DNA from: Faecalibacterium sp.
Lineage (GTDB): Bacteria; Bacillota; Clostridia; Oscillospirales; Ruminococcaceae
Length of the DNA stretch: 64,000 nt
Assembly (NCBI GenBank): GCA_020025825.1
Contig: JAHHRL010000001.1
Span: forward strand, 124,001-188,000
Reading direction: 5' to 3'
The notes beneath the pieces were generated by a model. The model had not been told where the DNA came from and searched no databases. It saw only the letters and a list, made by a program, of their open reading frames with translations. This document shows positions 1 through 7,783 of this stretch, piece after piece; within the stretch, counting starts at the first letter, position 1; each line of letters opens with the position of its first letter. The position numbers were made by a program, and so were the translations under genes.

Positions 1-397
1 AAGCATCTGCACAGCGCTTGTGAAACTCAGGGGTAGGCTCGGCACCCTCCGGTGTATAGCCGGAGGTGGGGTCCATCCAACGGACAAAGTCCGGGTCCTG
101 CACCAAGCTTTGAATGGGCTTGCCCTCAAACTTGCCAAATCCTGCTTCACGCAGGGCATCTACACTGTATTTGTGTGCTGCGTTGGGGAAAAGAATGTTG
201 CTGGTTTCGACCGCACGGCTTAACGGGCTGGAGAATACAACGTCCACATTGGGGTAAGTAAAGCGCTGGGTCAGGTCGATAAGCTGCGCACGTCCGGTTT
301 CACACAAAGGCAAGTCCGTGCCGCTGCCAACGTACAGGCCGTCGATATTACCCTGTGTTAAGCCATGCCGAATCAAATGCAGTTTGTAGGTTTTCAT
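1..397 (-). CDS. Histidine phosphatase family protein (partial, C-terminus beyond the window)
   Basis: The translation begins MKTYKLHLIRHGLTQGN, the classic RHG phosphohistidine motif (R10-H11-G12) of the phosphoglycerate-mutase-like histidine phosphatases. It is followed by the usual SSPLSRAVET segment, whose arginine helps bind phosphate, about 45 residues later. These enzymes remove phosphate from small metabolites such as alpha-ribazole phosphate or sugar phosphates through a phosphohistidine intermediate; the substrate cannot be told here. About 132 codons are visible and the second catalytic histidine lies off the left edge. The start at 397 has a GAGGAG ribosome binding site 8-9 bases upstream, and a promoter lies a little further up. 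Family assignment is secure, specific function is not. Confidence 0.9.
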   Translation of the reverse strand, partial: MKTYKLHLIRHGLTQGNIDGLYVGSGTDLPLCETGRAQLIDLTQRFTYPNVDVVFSSPLSRAVETSNILFPNAAHKYSVDALREAGFGKFEGKPIQSLVQDPDFVRWMDPTSGYTPEGAEPTPEFHKRCADA

Positions 398-430
398 AAA
401 AAGAATACTCCTCTCTGCGGTGAACCGCAC

Positions 431-458
431 AGTATAAAGAAAGGCGAATGTATTAAAA
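431..458 (-). promoter_or_regulatory. Sigma-A type promoter for the histidine phosphatase gene
   Basis: On the minus strand, TTTTAA is followed after 16 bases by TATACT, about 35 bases before the start codon at 397. The -35 is weak, the -10 good. A small GC-rich hairpin (TGCGGT/ACCGCA) sits between it and the ribosome binding site. Confidence 0.5.
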
Positions 459-615
459 TCAGGAAAAAGCTGATTTGGTAAAATAATTTAGCTGAAATTT
501 AGTCCAATACCATATCTTGCGCCGAAAAACAGAGTAGACCGCCATAGGTATGGGCGAAAGCATCTAAAATCAGCATAATAGGGCGAATTATAAGAGAAAA
601 GATAGATTCTGCGTA

Positions 616-666
616 TTTACAAGGCGTTTTTCTTAGAGTATAATCAACATGCCGTAATAATGGCAT
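616..666 (+). promoter_or_regulatory. Promoter and possible autoregulatory operator of the XRE gene
   Basis: TTTACA (616-621) and TATAAT (639-644) are separated by 17 bases. Directly downstream, at the expected transcription start, is the inverted repeat ATGCC-8 bases-GGCAT (649-666), a plausible operator for the HTH protein encoded next. The remainder of the 302-base gap between the two divergent genes shows nothing else I can support. Confidence 0.6.
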
Positions 667-699
667 TATGTGAATTGCGGAAATTGAGAGGAAGCCATC

Positions 700-1389
700 A
701 TGGAATTTAATCGAATTATCACCTTACTGCGCAAAGAGCGTAACATTACACAAAAACAGGCAGCTGCGGACCTTGGCGTTTCGCAGGCGTTGCTTTCTCA
801 TTATGAAAAAGGCATTCGTGAATGCGGCTTGGAATTTGTAGTTAAGGTGGCCGATTACTATGGCGTGTCTTGCGATTACTTGCTGGGACGCAGTGCAGAC
901 CGCAGCGGCGCTGTGCTGAGCGCAGAGGACCTGCCTAACCCTGAAGCAATGAAAGATAACGTGTACCGTGGCAGTGTGCTGCCCACGATGAATAAAAAGC
1001 TGATTTCCAACAGCTTAAATGTGCTGTATGCCAAATTAGGAAACTGCCAAAATCGAGAACTTGTTTCCGAAGCAAGCGGTTACTTAATGTTGGCAGTGTA
1101 TAAAGTGTTCCGTCATTTATATAGTGCGGAAAGCCACAATACCAGCAGCCTGTTTAGTATATCACAAAATATGTGGCAAGGCTATTCTGATTCTGCTATG
1201 AAAGTGGCAGAAGCCAATTTGTGTGCAACCCTGGCCGGCGAAGATGTACAGGGCAAGGGCGAAACCTTAAAGGATACCGGCTGTTTAGCAATGACAACAG
1301 AAAGCCTGACAGAGGAATATCCGCTGTACGCTTCCAGTTTGCTGAATCTGATTAAAACCAGCGAATCTCGTATTGAAAAACTGAGATAA
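700..1389 (+). CDS. XRE-family helix-turn-helix transcriptional regulator
   Basis: The N-terminal ~65 residues form a Cro/CI-type helix-turn-helix (ITLLRKERNITQKQAAADLG followed by VSQALLSHYEKG and the VKVADYYGVSCDYLLG segment), typical of cytoplasmic XRE repressors. The C-terminal ~150 residues are helical, lack any transmembrane stretch or recognisable enzyme motif, and probably form a dimerisation or sensing domain. The start has an AGAGGAAG ribosome binding site. It stands alone between the divergent phosphatase gene and a terminator, with an inverted repeat at its own promoter suggesting autoregulation. Targets and signal are unknown. Confidence 0.9.
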   Translation: MEFNRIITLLRKERNITQKQAAADLGVSQALLSHYEKGIRECGLEFVVKVADYYGVSCDYLLGRSADRSGAVLSAEDLPNPEAMKDNVYRGSVLPTMNKKLISNSLNVLYAKLGNCQNRELVSEASGYLMLAVYKVFRHLYSAESHNTSSLFSISQNMWQGYSDSAMKVAEANLCATLAGEDVQGKGETLKDTGCLAMTTESLTEEYPLYASSLLNLIKTSESRIEKLR

Positions 1390-1397
1390 TGAAATGG

Positions 1398-1428
1398 AAA
1401 AGGCTCTGCCAAGCGGCAGAGCCTTTTT
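1398..1428. terminator. Bidirectional intrinsic terminator
   Basis: GGCTCTGCC and GGCAGAGCC pair around an AAGC loop, flanked by an A-run on one side and a T-run on the other, so it can serve both the XRE gene and the convergent AbrB-like gene. Confidence 0.9.
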
Positions 1429-1432
1429 ATTG

Positions 1433-1684
1433 TTACAGACTACGCAGTTTTTCCAGACAGCTGGGACAAACCCAAAGCCCGGAAAGTGTTTTGGAATCTG
1501 GGTCTACTGCCCCGCAAAAAGCGCAAGTACATTCAGGCTGATGCTTTTTCAGCAGAATGGTATCCCCATCAACAGAGATATCCAATGGGGTGCCTGCTTC
1601 CAATTGCAGGCTTTTGCGAAGCTCTTTGGGAAGTACAATGCGTCCCAGATGGTCTACACTGCGCACGATACCGGTGTTTTTCAT
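1433..1684 (-). CDS. AbrB/SpoVT-type DNA-binding regulator with C-terminal zinc-ribbon-like tail
   Basis: Residues ~1-50 (KNTGIVRSVDHLGRIVLPKE, then LRKSLQLEAGTPLDI) are the swapped-hairpin DNA-binding fold of AbrB, Abh and SpoVT, which act as dimers or tetramers on transition-state and sporulation genes in Firmicutes. The last 30 residues carry two C-x2-C pairs (CAFC and CPSC) separated by about 18 residues, resembling a zinc ribbon; ordinary AbrB instead ends in a dimerising helical domain. At 83 aa the length is near that of AbrB. It lies 39 bases after the trpS relic on the same strand and may be co-transcribed with it. Family is confident; the metal-binding tail is an inference from cysteine spacing. 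Confidence 0.88.
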   Translation of the reverse strand: MKNTGIVRSVDHLGRIVLPKELRKSLQLEAGTPLDISVDGDTILLKKHQPECTCAFCGAVDPDSKTLSGLWVCPSCLEKLRSL

Positions 1685-1723
1685 GGTACGGACCCTTTCA
1701 CATCAATTAAAGATGCCTTTCCT

Positions 1724-2054
1724 TTACAGTTGCAACAAACCTACTTTTTTGTAGACCTTTTCGACCATGCGGTTTGCCAAACGAGAAGCACCCGCAGCAC
1801 CATCGGCGGGCACTTAATCAGCGTATGCTTTATCAGCAAGGATGCGACCGTACTCGTTTTGAATCGGAGCAAGACCTTCAGCAATTGCTTTGCCTACTGC
1901 AACTTTGAAATCGCCACAGCCTTTTCCGGCAAACGCACGCTCAATATCAGCCATGCTCTTGTCGGACAGTCAAAGCGTGCAGGTCAGCAATCATATACAG
2001 GCTTTCAAATGCATCTTGCAGCTTCGCCCAGTTGCGTATGGCAGGTTCACACAT
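1724..2054 (-). pseudogene. trpS: Deleted relic of tryptophanyl-tRNA synthetase
   Basis: Two pieces of TrpS remain. The first reads MCEPAIRNWAKLQDAF through IADLHALTVRQ, matching the family segment that normally follows the HIGH-like signature, then hits TGA. The second, in another frame, reads ADIERAFAGKGCGDFK through ILADKAYAD and, after an in-frame TAA (CAA to TAA would explain it), VEKVYKKVGLLQL, matching the extreme TrpS C-terminus. The N-terminal ~20 residues and the whole middle, including the KMSKS loop, are gone, so it cannot be an enzyme. Promoter and ribosome binding site survive. A functional trpS must lie elsewhere in the genome. Similarity is judged by eye from the family pattern. 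Confidence 0.85.
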
Positions 2055-2103
2055 ACTGGAATCCTTACTTTTATTGTGCCATCAATGTTAGATTAGTATC
2101 TGT

Positions 2104-2132
2104 ATTATAGCACGTTTGTCCGGCAGTTACAA
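2104..2132 (-). promoter_or_regulatory. Promoter of the trpS relic / AbrB transcription unit
   Basis: Minus strand TTGTAA, 17-base spacer, TATAAT, about 50 bases before the first codon of the relic. The promoter looks intact even though the gene is not, and may now drive the AbrB-like gene. Confidence 0.7.
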
Positions 2133-2279
2133 CGCTTGGCACAGGAGATTCCTACGTGGAAAGGTCGAAAATAAGCAGCTATTACACGTGTCGATTGGTG
2201 TAAATGACAGTTTTGTTCCTATAACCGGCGTATGCAATAAGCAGCCGTTGTGTTTGCAAATATCCGGGGGGATTTTACA

Positions 2280-2308
2280 TTGACAAACAACCGGCTAAAA
2301 GGTAGACT
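2280..2308 (+). promoter_or_regulatory. Sigma-A promoter of gltX
   Basis: Perfect TTGACA (2280-2285), 17-base spacer, TAGACT (2303-2308), 64 bases before the gltX start. No T-box specifier or antiterminator could be recognised in the short leader. Confidence 0.75.
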
Positions 2309-2372
2309 AATTTTGATGATATTCTGGCACAATTGTCTGTGTGTCGTTATCCAGATATAAGGAGAGATTGAT

Positions 2373-3842
2373 ATGGCAACCAATAAAGTACGTACCCGTT
2401 TTGCGCCCAGCCCTACGGGTTATATGCACGTGGGCAACCTGCGCACTGCACTGTATGCCTTTTTGATGGCAAAGCACGAGGATGGCACTTTCATCCTGCG
2501 CATTGAAGATACAGACCAGGAGCGTTATGTGGAGGGTGCTGTAGATGTAATTTACAACACCTGCCGTGAAACAGGTTTGATTTGGGACGAAGGCCCGGAC
2601 ATTGGCGGCCCGGTAGGCCCCTATGTGCAGAGCGAGCGCATGGGTATGTTCAAACAGTATGCAGAGCAGCTGGTGCGTGAGGGCAAGGCTTATTACTGCT
2701 TCTGCACGCCCGAGCGTTTGGAGCAGATGCATGCAGACCAGCAGGCAAAGGGTGAGATGACCCACTATGACGGCCACTGCCGTGATTTGCCCGAAGAACA
2801 GGTGAAGGCACTGCTGGATGCGGGCACCCCCTATGTTATCCGCCAGAAGGTCCCCAAGGGTCAGGTGGCAGGCTTTGACGATATAGTTTATGGCCATATC
2901 GAAATCAGCACCGATGAAATCGACGACCAGATTTTGATTAAGACGGACGGTATGCCTACCTACAACTTTGCAAACGTTGTGGATGACCACCTGATGGGCA
3001 TTACCCATGTTATCCGTGGCAGCGAGTACCTGTCCTCTACGCCCAAGTACAACTTGCTGTACGAGGCATTTGGCTGGGATATTCCCGCTTATGTGCACTG
3101 CCCTCCTGTTATGAAGGATGCACAAAATAAGCTGTCCAAGCGCAACGGCGATGCAAGCTATCAGGATTTGGTGGCAAAGGGCTACCTGACCGAAGCTATC
3201 CTGAACTATATCTGCCTGTTGGGCTGGAGCCCCCGTGGTGAATATGCAGAGCAGGAAATCTTCTCTCTGGAAGAACTGAAAAAGGTTTGGGAGCCTTCCG
3301 GCATTTCCAAATCTCCTGCTATTTTTGACCCCATGAAGCTGCGTGCAATCAATGCGGAGTATATCCGCCGCCTGAGCCCGGAAGAGTTTTTGGCAAAGGC
3401 AGAGCCTTGGATTGACAGCGCTGTAAAGCGCCCCATCAACAAGGCACTGCTGTGCGCAAACCTGCAGCCCCGCTGCGAGGTGTTGGGCGAGATTCCCGAA
3501 CAGCTGGATTTCTTTGACGAAATGCCTGACTACGACGTAGAAATGTACGCAAACAAAAAGCAAAAGACCAACCCGGAAACGGCATTGGAAGCACTGCGTG
3601 CACTGGAGCCTGTTTTGGCAGATGATGCGCTGGATTACAGCGACAAGGACGCTGTGTTCAACGCCTGCAAGGCAAAAGCAGAAGCAATGGAAAAGAAGAA
3701 CGGCTGGCTGCTGTACCCGCTGGGCATTGCATTGTCCGGCAAACAGCGTACCCCCGGCGGCGGTACGGATTTGGCATGCATCATGGGCAAGGAAGAAACC
3801 CTGGCTCGTGTACGTGCAGCAATCGTAAAGCTGGGCGGCTGA
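2373..3842 (+). CDS. gltX: Glutamate--tRNA ligase
   Basis: Class I synthetase that charges tRNA-Glu with glutamate, and in bacteria without GlnRS also tRNA-Gln. The HIGH-type signature appears as FAPSPTGYMHVGN (residues ~10-22) and the KMSKS-type loop as KLSKRNG near residue 253; the helical anticodon-binding region fills the C-terminal third. At 489 aa it has normal length. The start ATG follows AAGGAGAG at good spacing. It has its own promoter and its own terminator and so is probably monocistronic. Whether it is discriminating or non-discriminating cannot be read from the sequence. Confidence 0.97.
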   Translation: MATNKVRTRFAPSPTGYMHVGNLRTALYAFLMAKHEDGTFILRIEDTDQERYVEGAVDVIYNTCRETGLIWDEGPDIGGPVGPYVQSERMGMFKQYAEQLVREGKAYYCFCTPERLEQMHADQQAKGEMTHYDGHCRDLPEEQVKALLDAGTPYVIRQKVPKGQVAGFDDIVYGHIEISTDEIDDQILIKTDGMPTYNFANVVDDHLMGITHVIRGSEYLSSTPKYNLLYEAFGWDIPAYVHCPPVMKDAQNKLSKRNGDASYQDLVAKGYLTEAILNYICLLGWSPRGEYAEQEIFSLEELKKVWEPSGISKSPAIFDPMKLRAINAEYIRRLSPEEFLAKAEPWIDSAVKRPINKALLCANLQPRCEVLGEIPEQLDFFDEMPDYDVEMYANKKQKTNPETALEALRALEPVLADDALDYSDKDAVFNACKAKAEAMEKKNGWLLYPLGIALSGKQRTPGGGTDLACIMGKEETLARVRAAIVKLGG

Positions 3843-3853
3843 GTTTAATATGT

Positions 3854-3890
3854 AAAAACCCTCTTTCCCTGTGTGGGAAAGGGGGTTTTT
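3854..3890 (+). terminator. Intrinsic terminator of gltX
   Basis: AACCCTCTTTCCC pairs with GGGAAAGGGGGTT around TGTGT and is followed by a T-rich tract. Confidence 0.9.
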
Positions 3891-3986
3891 GATTTTTTAT
3901 GGCAATTCGCATACTTTGCTATTTTCCGCATAGTACATGGTGATACCGTATCCTCGAAAGAAGCAAAAAGACAAGGAGGGTGTCAC

Positions 3987-6254
3987 GTGGAAAAAATTTC
4001 AGAATGGTGGAAAGAAACTTCTGCGTTACCGCTGCAGCTGAATAAGGCAATGCGATTGTTTGGGCATCAAGTGGGTTGCTTTGTTTGGGGTATACTGGCT
4101 GGCGGCGGAACATGGTACGGTGTTTTGCATCCACTGGGCTTGGCAGCGGTATTGGGTGCTGCCGAGATGGATTACATATGGGTTGCTATGGGGGCGGGGG
4201 CGATTACACTGCTTACAGAAAGTCCGCCATTATCACTGATGCGTATGTGTGCAATTGGTGCTGCAGCAGGAATGCGGTGGGCTCGGCCACGGAACTTTCC
4301 CTCTGCGGCGGCGATAGGTGCGGGCCTTTTTGTAGGCATGAGCTGGCTGCTGCTGTTAAGCGCAAGTGTTACACCGCAGCAAGCCTTGGCTGCTTTGGCA
4401 GACGGTGTATTGGCGGTTGTACTTGGTTGGCAGATGCGGAAATGCCCACCAAACGTAAACGGTAAGGGATGGCTTATTCCCGGAGCAATCCTTACAACGG
4501 CCTTGACCAATATCCCGGCGGGGCCGGTCTGGCCGGGGACTATCTTTTGTGTTGGTGCAGGCTTAGTGTTAGCTTGCCGTGGCCGGCGGGAGCAAGCCTT
4601 GGTAAGCAGCGGTGTGCTGGCAGCGGCATTGTGTGCGGCAGCACCCGGCCAGCCTTTTGCAGCTGCGGCGATTTTATGTGGAACATTACTTGCAGTGAGC
4701 TATGGTGCAGGCGATCGCTTGCGATGCAGTGGGTTGTTTTTGCTGGGCTGCTTACCGGGGGCGCTGTGTGCGCCAACTGCCGGTCAGGCAGGGTGTTTTT
4801 GGCTGGCTTTTGCACTGGGGCAGATTGCATTTTTTTTTATGCCAACCAATCTGGTTTTGGCAGTGCCTTTGTCTGACCCTACCGAAAGCGCAGGGCGTCC
4901 GGCGGTAAGTGTGGCGGCAACACGGCTGGAGGCAGCTTCGGCCAGCTTGCTGGAAATTGCCGAAACCGTGCAGGATATTTATTCCGTAATGCCGCCAAAG
5001 GGTGAAAATTACAACTGGGTGGTAGAGCGCACACAGGAGGTTTTATGCAATCGTTGTGAAGGCAGGGAAAACTGCTGGCAAAAGCGGTACAGCGAAATGG
5101 TGGATGGGCTGTTTCAGCTCAAACCCATGCTGGAGCAAAACGGTAAACTGGACCTTGCAAATCTGCCGGGGCAGTTTTCCTATTGCGGGCACCCGTCGGC
5201 ATTGTGTGCGGCGGTAGAGCGCAGCTGGGTAGAATATGGGGCGAGACGCAAAGGACGTGCCCGTGCGCAGGGAATGCGTGTTGCGATTACGGAGCAGTAC
5301 GAGGCGATTGCACAAGCACTGGCATCGCTGGCAAAACAGCTGGGGGTGCAGGGCAGTCGGGATGCAGGCCGTACCGGACGGCTTGCCGCAGCGTTCGCCT
5401 CTTTAGGGCGTGAGCCATTGGCCTGCTCAGTAACATTGGGCGGACAAGGCCAGCTGCAAGCAGCAGTTACCCTGCGTCGTATGGATTTTGCAAAGCAGGA
5501 CTTGCCTATTTTGGCAGAGGAAGTAAGCCGTGTATGCCACAGGCAGATGGGACTTCCGCAGGTGTGTACCGGAGGAGAAGCGGTAACGCTGGTGTTTGCG
5601 GAAAGAGCACGGCTGCGGCCGATATTCGGGGTAGCCGGCAGTGCCGCTAATCAGGTTTCGGGCGACGTAGTACGACAGTTCTGTGTAGGAGATACCGCCG
5701 CAATGCTGCTGTGTGACGGCATGGGGACGGGGCGCCCGGCGGCAGTAGATGGAACTGTGGCGGCAAACCTGACGGCAAGCTTGCTGCAGGCAGGTTTTCA
5801 ACCGGAAACGGCTGCACGGTTAACAAATGTAGCTCTTGCACTGAAAAGTGAGGAGGAAAGCAGTGCAACGCTGGACTTGTTACAAGTAGACTTGTATACA
5901 GGAACAGCCCTGTTATACAAGGCAGGCGCAGCACCCGGTTTTGTGGTGCAAAATGGAAAAGCACATACCATAGATGGGCCGGGGCTGCCGATGGGGTTAC
6001 TGGCTCGTATGGAAAGTGAAACCCGCACAATGCACCTGTATGCCGGGGACTGGGCGGTTCTTGTGTCGGATGGAATGCTGGTTGACGGAACAGACTGGAT
6101 TTTGCAGCAGTTAGAGCTGAGTGCGGCAGGCGGAAAAAACCCTGCGGAAACGGCAGAGCTGCTGGTTCGTACGGGCAGAATGCGAGCGCAGCGTACGGGC
6201 AGACCGGATGATATTACCGCTGCCATTATGTGCTTGGAAACGGTGAGTAAATAA
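3987..6254 (+). CDS. spoIIE: Stage II sporulation protein E (serine phosphatase)
   Basis: Membrane-bound PP2C-type phosphatase that dephosphorylates SpoIIAA to release sigma F in the forespore and takes part in polar septation. The first ~300 residues are a run of hydrophobic helices; a Cys-rich segment CNRCEGRENCW near residue 354 is a conserved feature of the central region; the last ~190 residues are the phosphatase, with the metal-binding DGMGTG motif at about 577, a SATLDL segment and LVSDGM near the end. I chose the GTG start at 3987 because AAGGAGGG precedes it at the right distance; the upstream ATG at 3873 lies inside the gltX terminator. About 755 aa, slightly shorter than the Bacillus protein. 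Alone in its transcription unit. Confidence 0.93.
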   Translation: MEKISEWWKETSALPLQLNKAMRLFGHQVGCFVWGILAGGGTWYGVLHPLGLAAVLGAAEMDYIWVAMGAGAITLLTESPPLSLMRMCAIGAAAGMRWARPRNFPSAAAIGAGLFVGMSWLLLLSASVTPQQALAALADGVLAVVLGWQMRKCPPNVNGKGWLIPGAILTTALTNIPAGPVWPGTIFCVGAGLVLACRGRREQALVSSGVLAAALCAAAPGQPFAAAAILCGTLLAVSYGAGDRLRCSGLFLLGCLPGALCAPTAGQAGCFWLAFALGQIAFFFMPTNLVLAVPLSDPTESAGRPAVSVAATRLEAASASLLEIAETVQDIYSVMPPKGENYNWVVERTQEVLCNRCEGRENCWQKRYSEMVDGLFQLKPMLEQNGKLDLANLPGQFSYCGHPSALCAAVERSWVEYGARRKGRARAQGMRVAITEQYEAIAQALASLAKQLGVQGSRDAGRTGRLAAAFASLGREPLACSVTLGGQGQLQAAVTLRRMDFAKQDLPILAEEVSRVCHRQMGLPQVCTGGEAVTLVFAERARLRPIFGVAGSAANQVSGDVVRQFCVGDTAAMLLCDGMGTGRPAAVDGTVAANLTASLLQAGFQPETAARLTNVALALKSEEESSATLDLLQVDLYTGTALLYKAGAAPGFVVQNGKAHTIDGPGLPMGLLARMESETRTMHLYAGDWAVLVSDGMLVDGTDWILQQLELSAAGGKNPAETAELLVRTGRMRAQRTGRPDDITAAIMCLETVSK

Positions 6255-6290
6255 AAAAAAGAGGGCGACCGGTCGGTCGCCCTCTTTTTT
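6253..6290. terminator. Bidirectional terminator between spoIIE and fba
   Basis: GAGGGCGACC and GGTCGCCCTC arms with A-run before and T-run after, serving both convergent genes. Confidence 0.92.
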
Positions 6291-6313
6291 GTTTGTGATT
6301 CGGGATAAATCAA

Positions 6314-7177
6314 TTAGCCCTTGTTAGCGCAGCCGTACAGTGCAATCTTCTCACGGCACTTGTCCTTGATAGCTTCGCAGCCGGGAGCCAGCAGCTTACG
6401 GGGGTCAAAGCCCTTGCCGCTCAGGTCCTTACCCTCTTCGATGTACTTACGGGTAGCCTCTGCGAATACCAGCTGGCAGTCGGTGTTGACGTTGATCTTG
6501 CAAACGCCCAGGCTGATTGCCTTGGAAATCATTTCATCAGGAATGCCGGTGCCGCCGTGCAGAACCAGAGGAATATTGTTGGTAGCCTGATGGATGCGGT
6601 CCAGAGCGTCAAAGTCCAGACCCTTCCAGTTTGCGGGGTACTTGCCGTGGATGTTGCCGATGCCTGCTGCCAGGAAGTCGATGCCCAGAGCAGAAATCTT
6701 TGCGCACTCAGCAGGGTCAGCAATTTCGCCGCTGCCAATTACGCCGTCTTCTTCGCCACCGATAGCGCCGACTTCAGCTTCCACAGAAATGCCCTTGGAG
6801 TGTGCCAGAGCAACCAGCTCCTTGGTCTTTTCGACGTTTTCTTCGATGGAGTAGTGGCTGCCGTCAAACATAACGGAGGTGAAGCCTGCCTCGATGCAAG
6901 CCTTGCAGCCTTCGTAGGTGCCGTGGTCCAGGTGCAGAGCAACAGGAACAGTGATGCCCAAGCTGTCGTGCATAGCCTTAACCATAGCAGCAACAGTCTT
7001 AAAGCCGGTCATGTATTTGCCGGCACCTTCAGAAACGCCCAGGATAACAGGGCTCTTCAGCTCTTCGCAAGCCAGCAGGACACTCTTGGTCCACTCCAGG
7101 TTGTTGATGTTGAACTGAGGGACGCCGTAGTGGCCATCACGAGCCTTCAACAGCATTTCGGTTGCATTTACCATCAT
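6314..7177 (-). CDS. fba: Class II fructose-bisphosphate aldolase
   Basis: Zinc-dependent glycolytic/gluconeogenic enzyme that splits fructose 1,6-bisphosphate into DHAP and glyceraldehyde 3-phosphate. The translation shows the class II signature LHLDHGTYEGC (the aspartate that takes up the substrate hydroxyl proton and a zinc histidine), the zinc-binding region around GNIHGKYPAN, and the phosphate loop LHGGTGIPDEM. Length 287 aa fits the short Gram-positive type; tagatose-bisphosphate aldolases of the GatY/KbaY type are close relatives and cannot be fully excluded. The gene starts with two consecutive ATG codons after GTGAGG. Monocistronic with a strong promoter. Confidence 0.95.
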   Translation of the reverse strand: MMVNATEMLLKARDGHYGVPQFNINNLEWTKSVLLACEELKSPVILGVSEGAGKYMTGFKTVAAMVKAMHDSLGITVPVALHLDHGTYEGCKACIEAGFTSVMFDGSHYSIEENVEKTKELVALAHSKGISVEAEVGAIGGEEDGVIGSGEIADPAECAKISALGIDFLAAGIGNIHGKYPANWKGLDFDALDRIHQATNNIPLVLHGGTGIPDEMISKAISLGVCKINVNTDCQLVFAEATRKYIEEGKDLSGKGFDPRKLLAPGCEAIKDKCREKIALYGCANKG

Positions 7178-7244
7178 GATATATTACCTCACTTTACAAT
7201 TGATACAAGGGTGATGTCCCAAGTGTTTTGTGATATGCGCTTAT

Positions 7245-7273
7245 AGTATACTCAAATTCATGCGGAAATGCAA
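7245..7273 (-). promoter_or_regulatory. Promoter of fba
   Basis: Minus strand TTGCAT, 17 bases, TATACT, about 70 bases before the start codon. Confidence 0.75.
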
Positions 7274-7412
7274 TAAAAACAGGGTGGATTTGCCGGTTGT
7301 TTACAGGAGAAAATTTGATTTTTGATTTGTACTTTTGTTGCAATTGGGTTTCGCTTTGCAGAGGAACCAAAAGAAATGGCGGGAAATATTCCTATACGTA
7401 AAAGGGAAAACC

Positions 7413-7543
7413 TGTGGAAAACTCCCCCAGATAAGAGGGAAAACGGTGGAAAACATAGTGGAAAGAGTGGAAACAACTTGAAAAAGGCTTGAAAAATCAC
7501 GATATATTTCACATTCTTCACTGCGTTTTCCACATGTGGAAAA
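7413..7543. repeat. Cluster of DnaA-box-like TTTTCCACA repeats in the fba-rlmB gap
   Basis: Three exact copies of TTTTCCACA, which fits the DnaA box consensus TTWTNCACA, lie at 7413-7421 (minus), 7526-7534 (plus) and 7535-7543 (minus); the last two abut to form an 18-base perfect palindrome. Near-matches sharing GTGGAAA occur around 7446, 7458 and 7468. The ~600-base divergent gap 7178-7783 has no credible gene: the one open frame in it (7258-7533, minus) is low complexity and lacks a ribosome binding site. What binds here is not known. Confidence 0.55.
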
Positions 7544-7713
7544 CTTTACGGGAAATAGCGTGCCTTTTTACCACTTGTATAAAATGAGTGGAACGTGAGA
7601 TTACTTTTGCAAAAACAGACCATACTCCGTACAGGCACAAAAGACAGGGGCGTACTTGTGCGAAAAATTAGAAAACACAGCGCTTTTTGGTAGAAAACTG
7701 CCGTATGGTATGC

Positions 7714-7719
7714 TATAAT
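7714..7719 (+). promoter_or_regulatory. Extended -10 promoter of rlmB
   Basis: TGC followed by TATAAT, 65 bases before the rlmB start; no good -35 is visible. Confidence 0.6.
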
Positions 7720-7783
7720 TTATCTGTATAAGTATATAAAAAAGTGCGCTTTTACATAGGCGCATCTCAATAAAGGAGCTACT

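Noticed and set aside
1394..2110. 238-codon plus-strand frame
   Set aside because: Begins in the terminator and runs antisense to the AbrB-like gene and the trpS relic; no family similarity.
2140..2372. T-box riboswitch in front of gltX (also considered for metG and argS)
   Set aside because: No specifier-loop or AAGGTGGNACCGCG-type antiterminator sequence seen; leaders are short and lack terminators before the genes.
2307..3563. 418-codon open frame antisense to gltX
   Set aside because: Covers the gltX promoter and has no motif or initiation signal.
7258..7533. 91-codon frame in the fba-rlmB gap
   Set aside because: Low-complexity Phe/Pro/Ser product, no ribosome binding site, overlaps the fba promoter and the repeat cluster.
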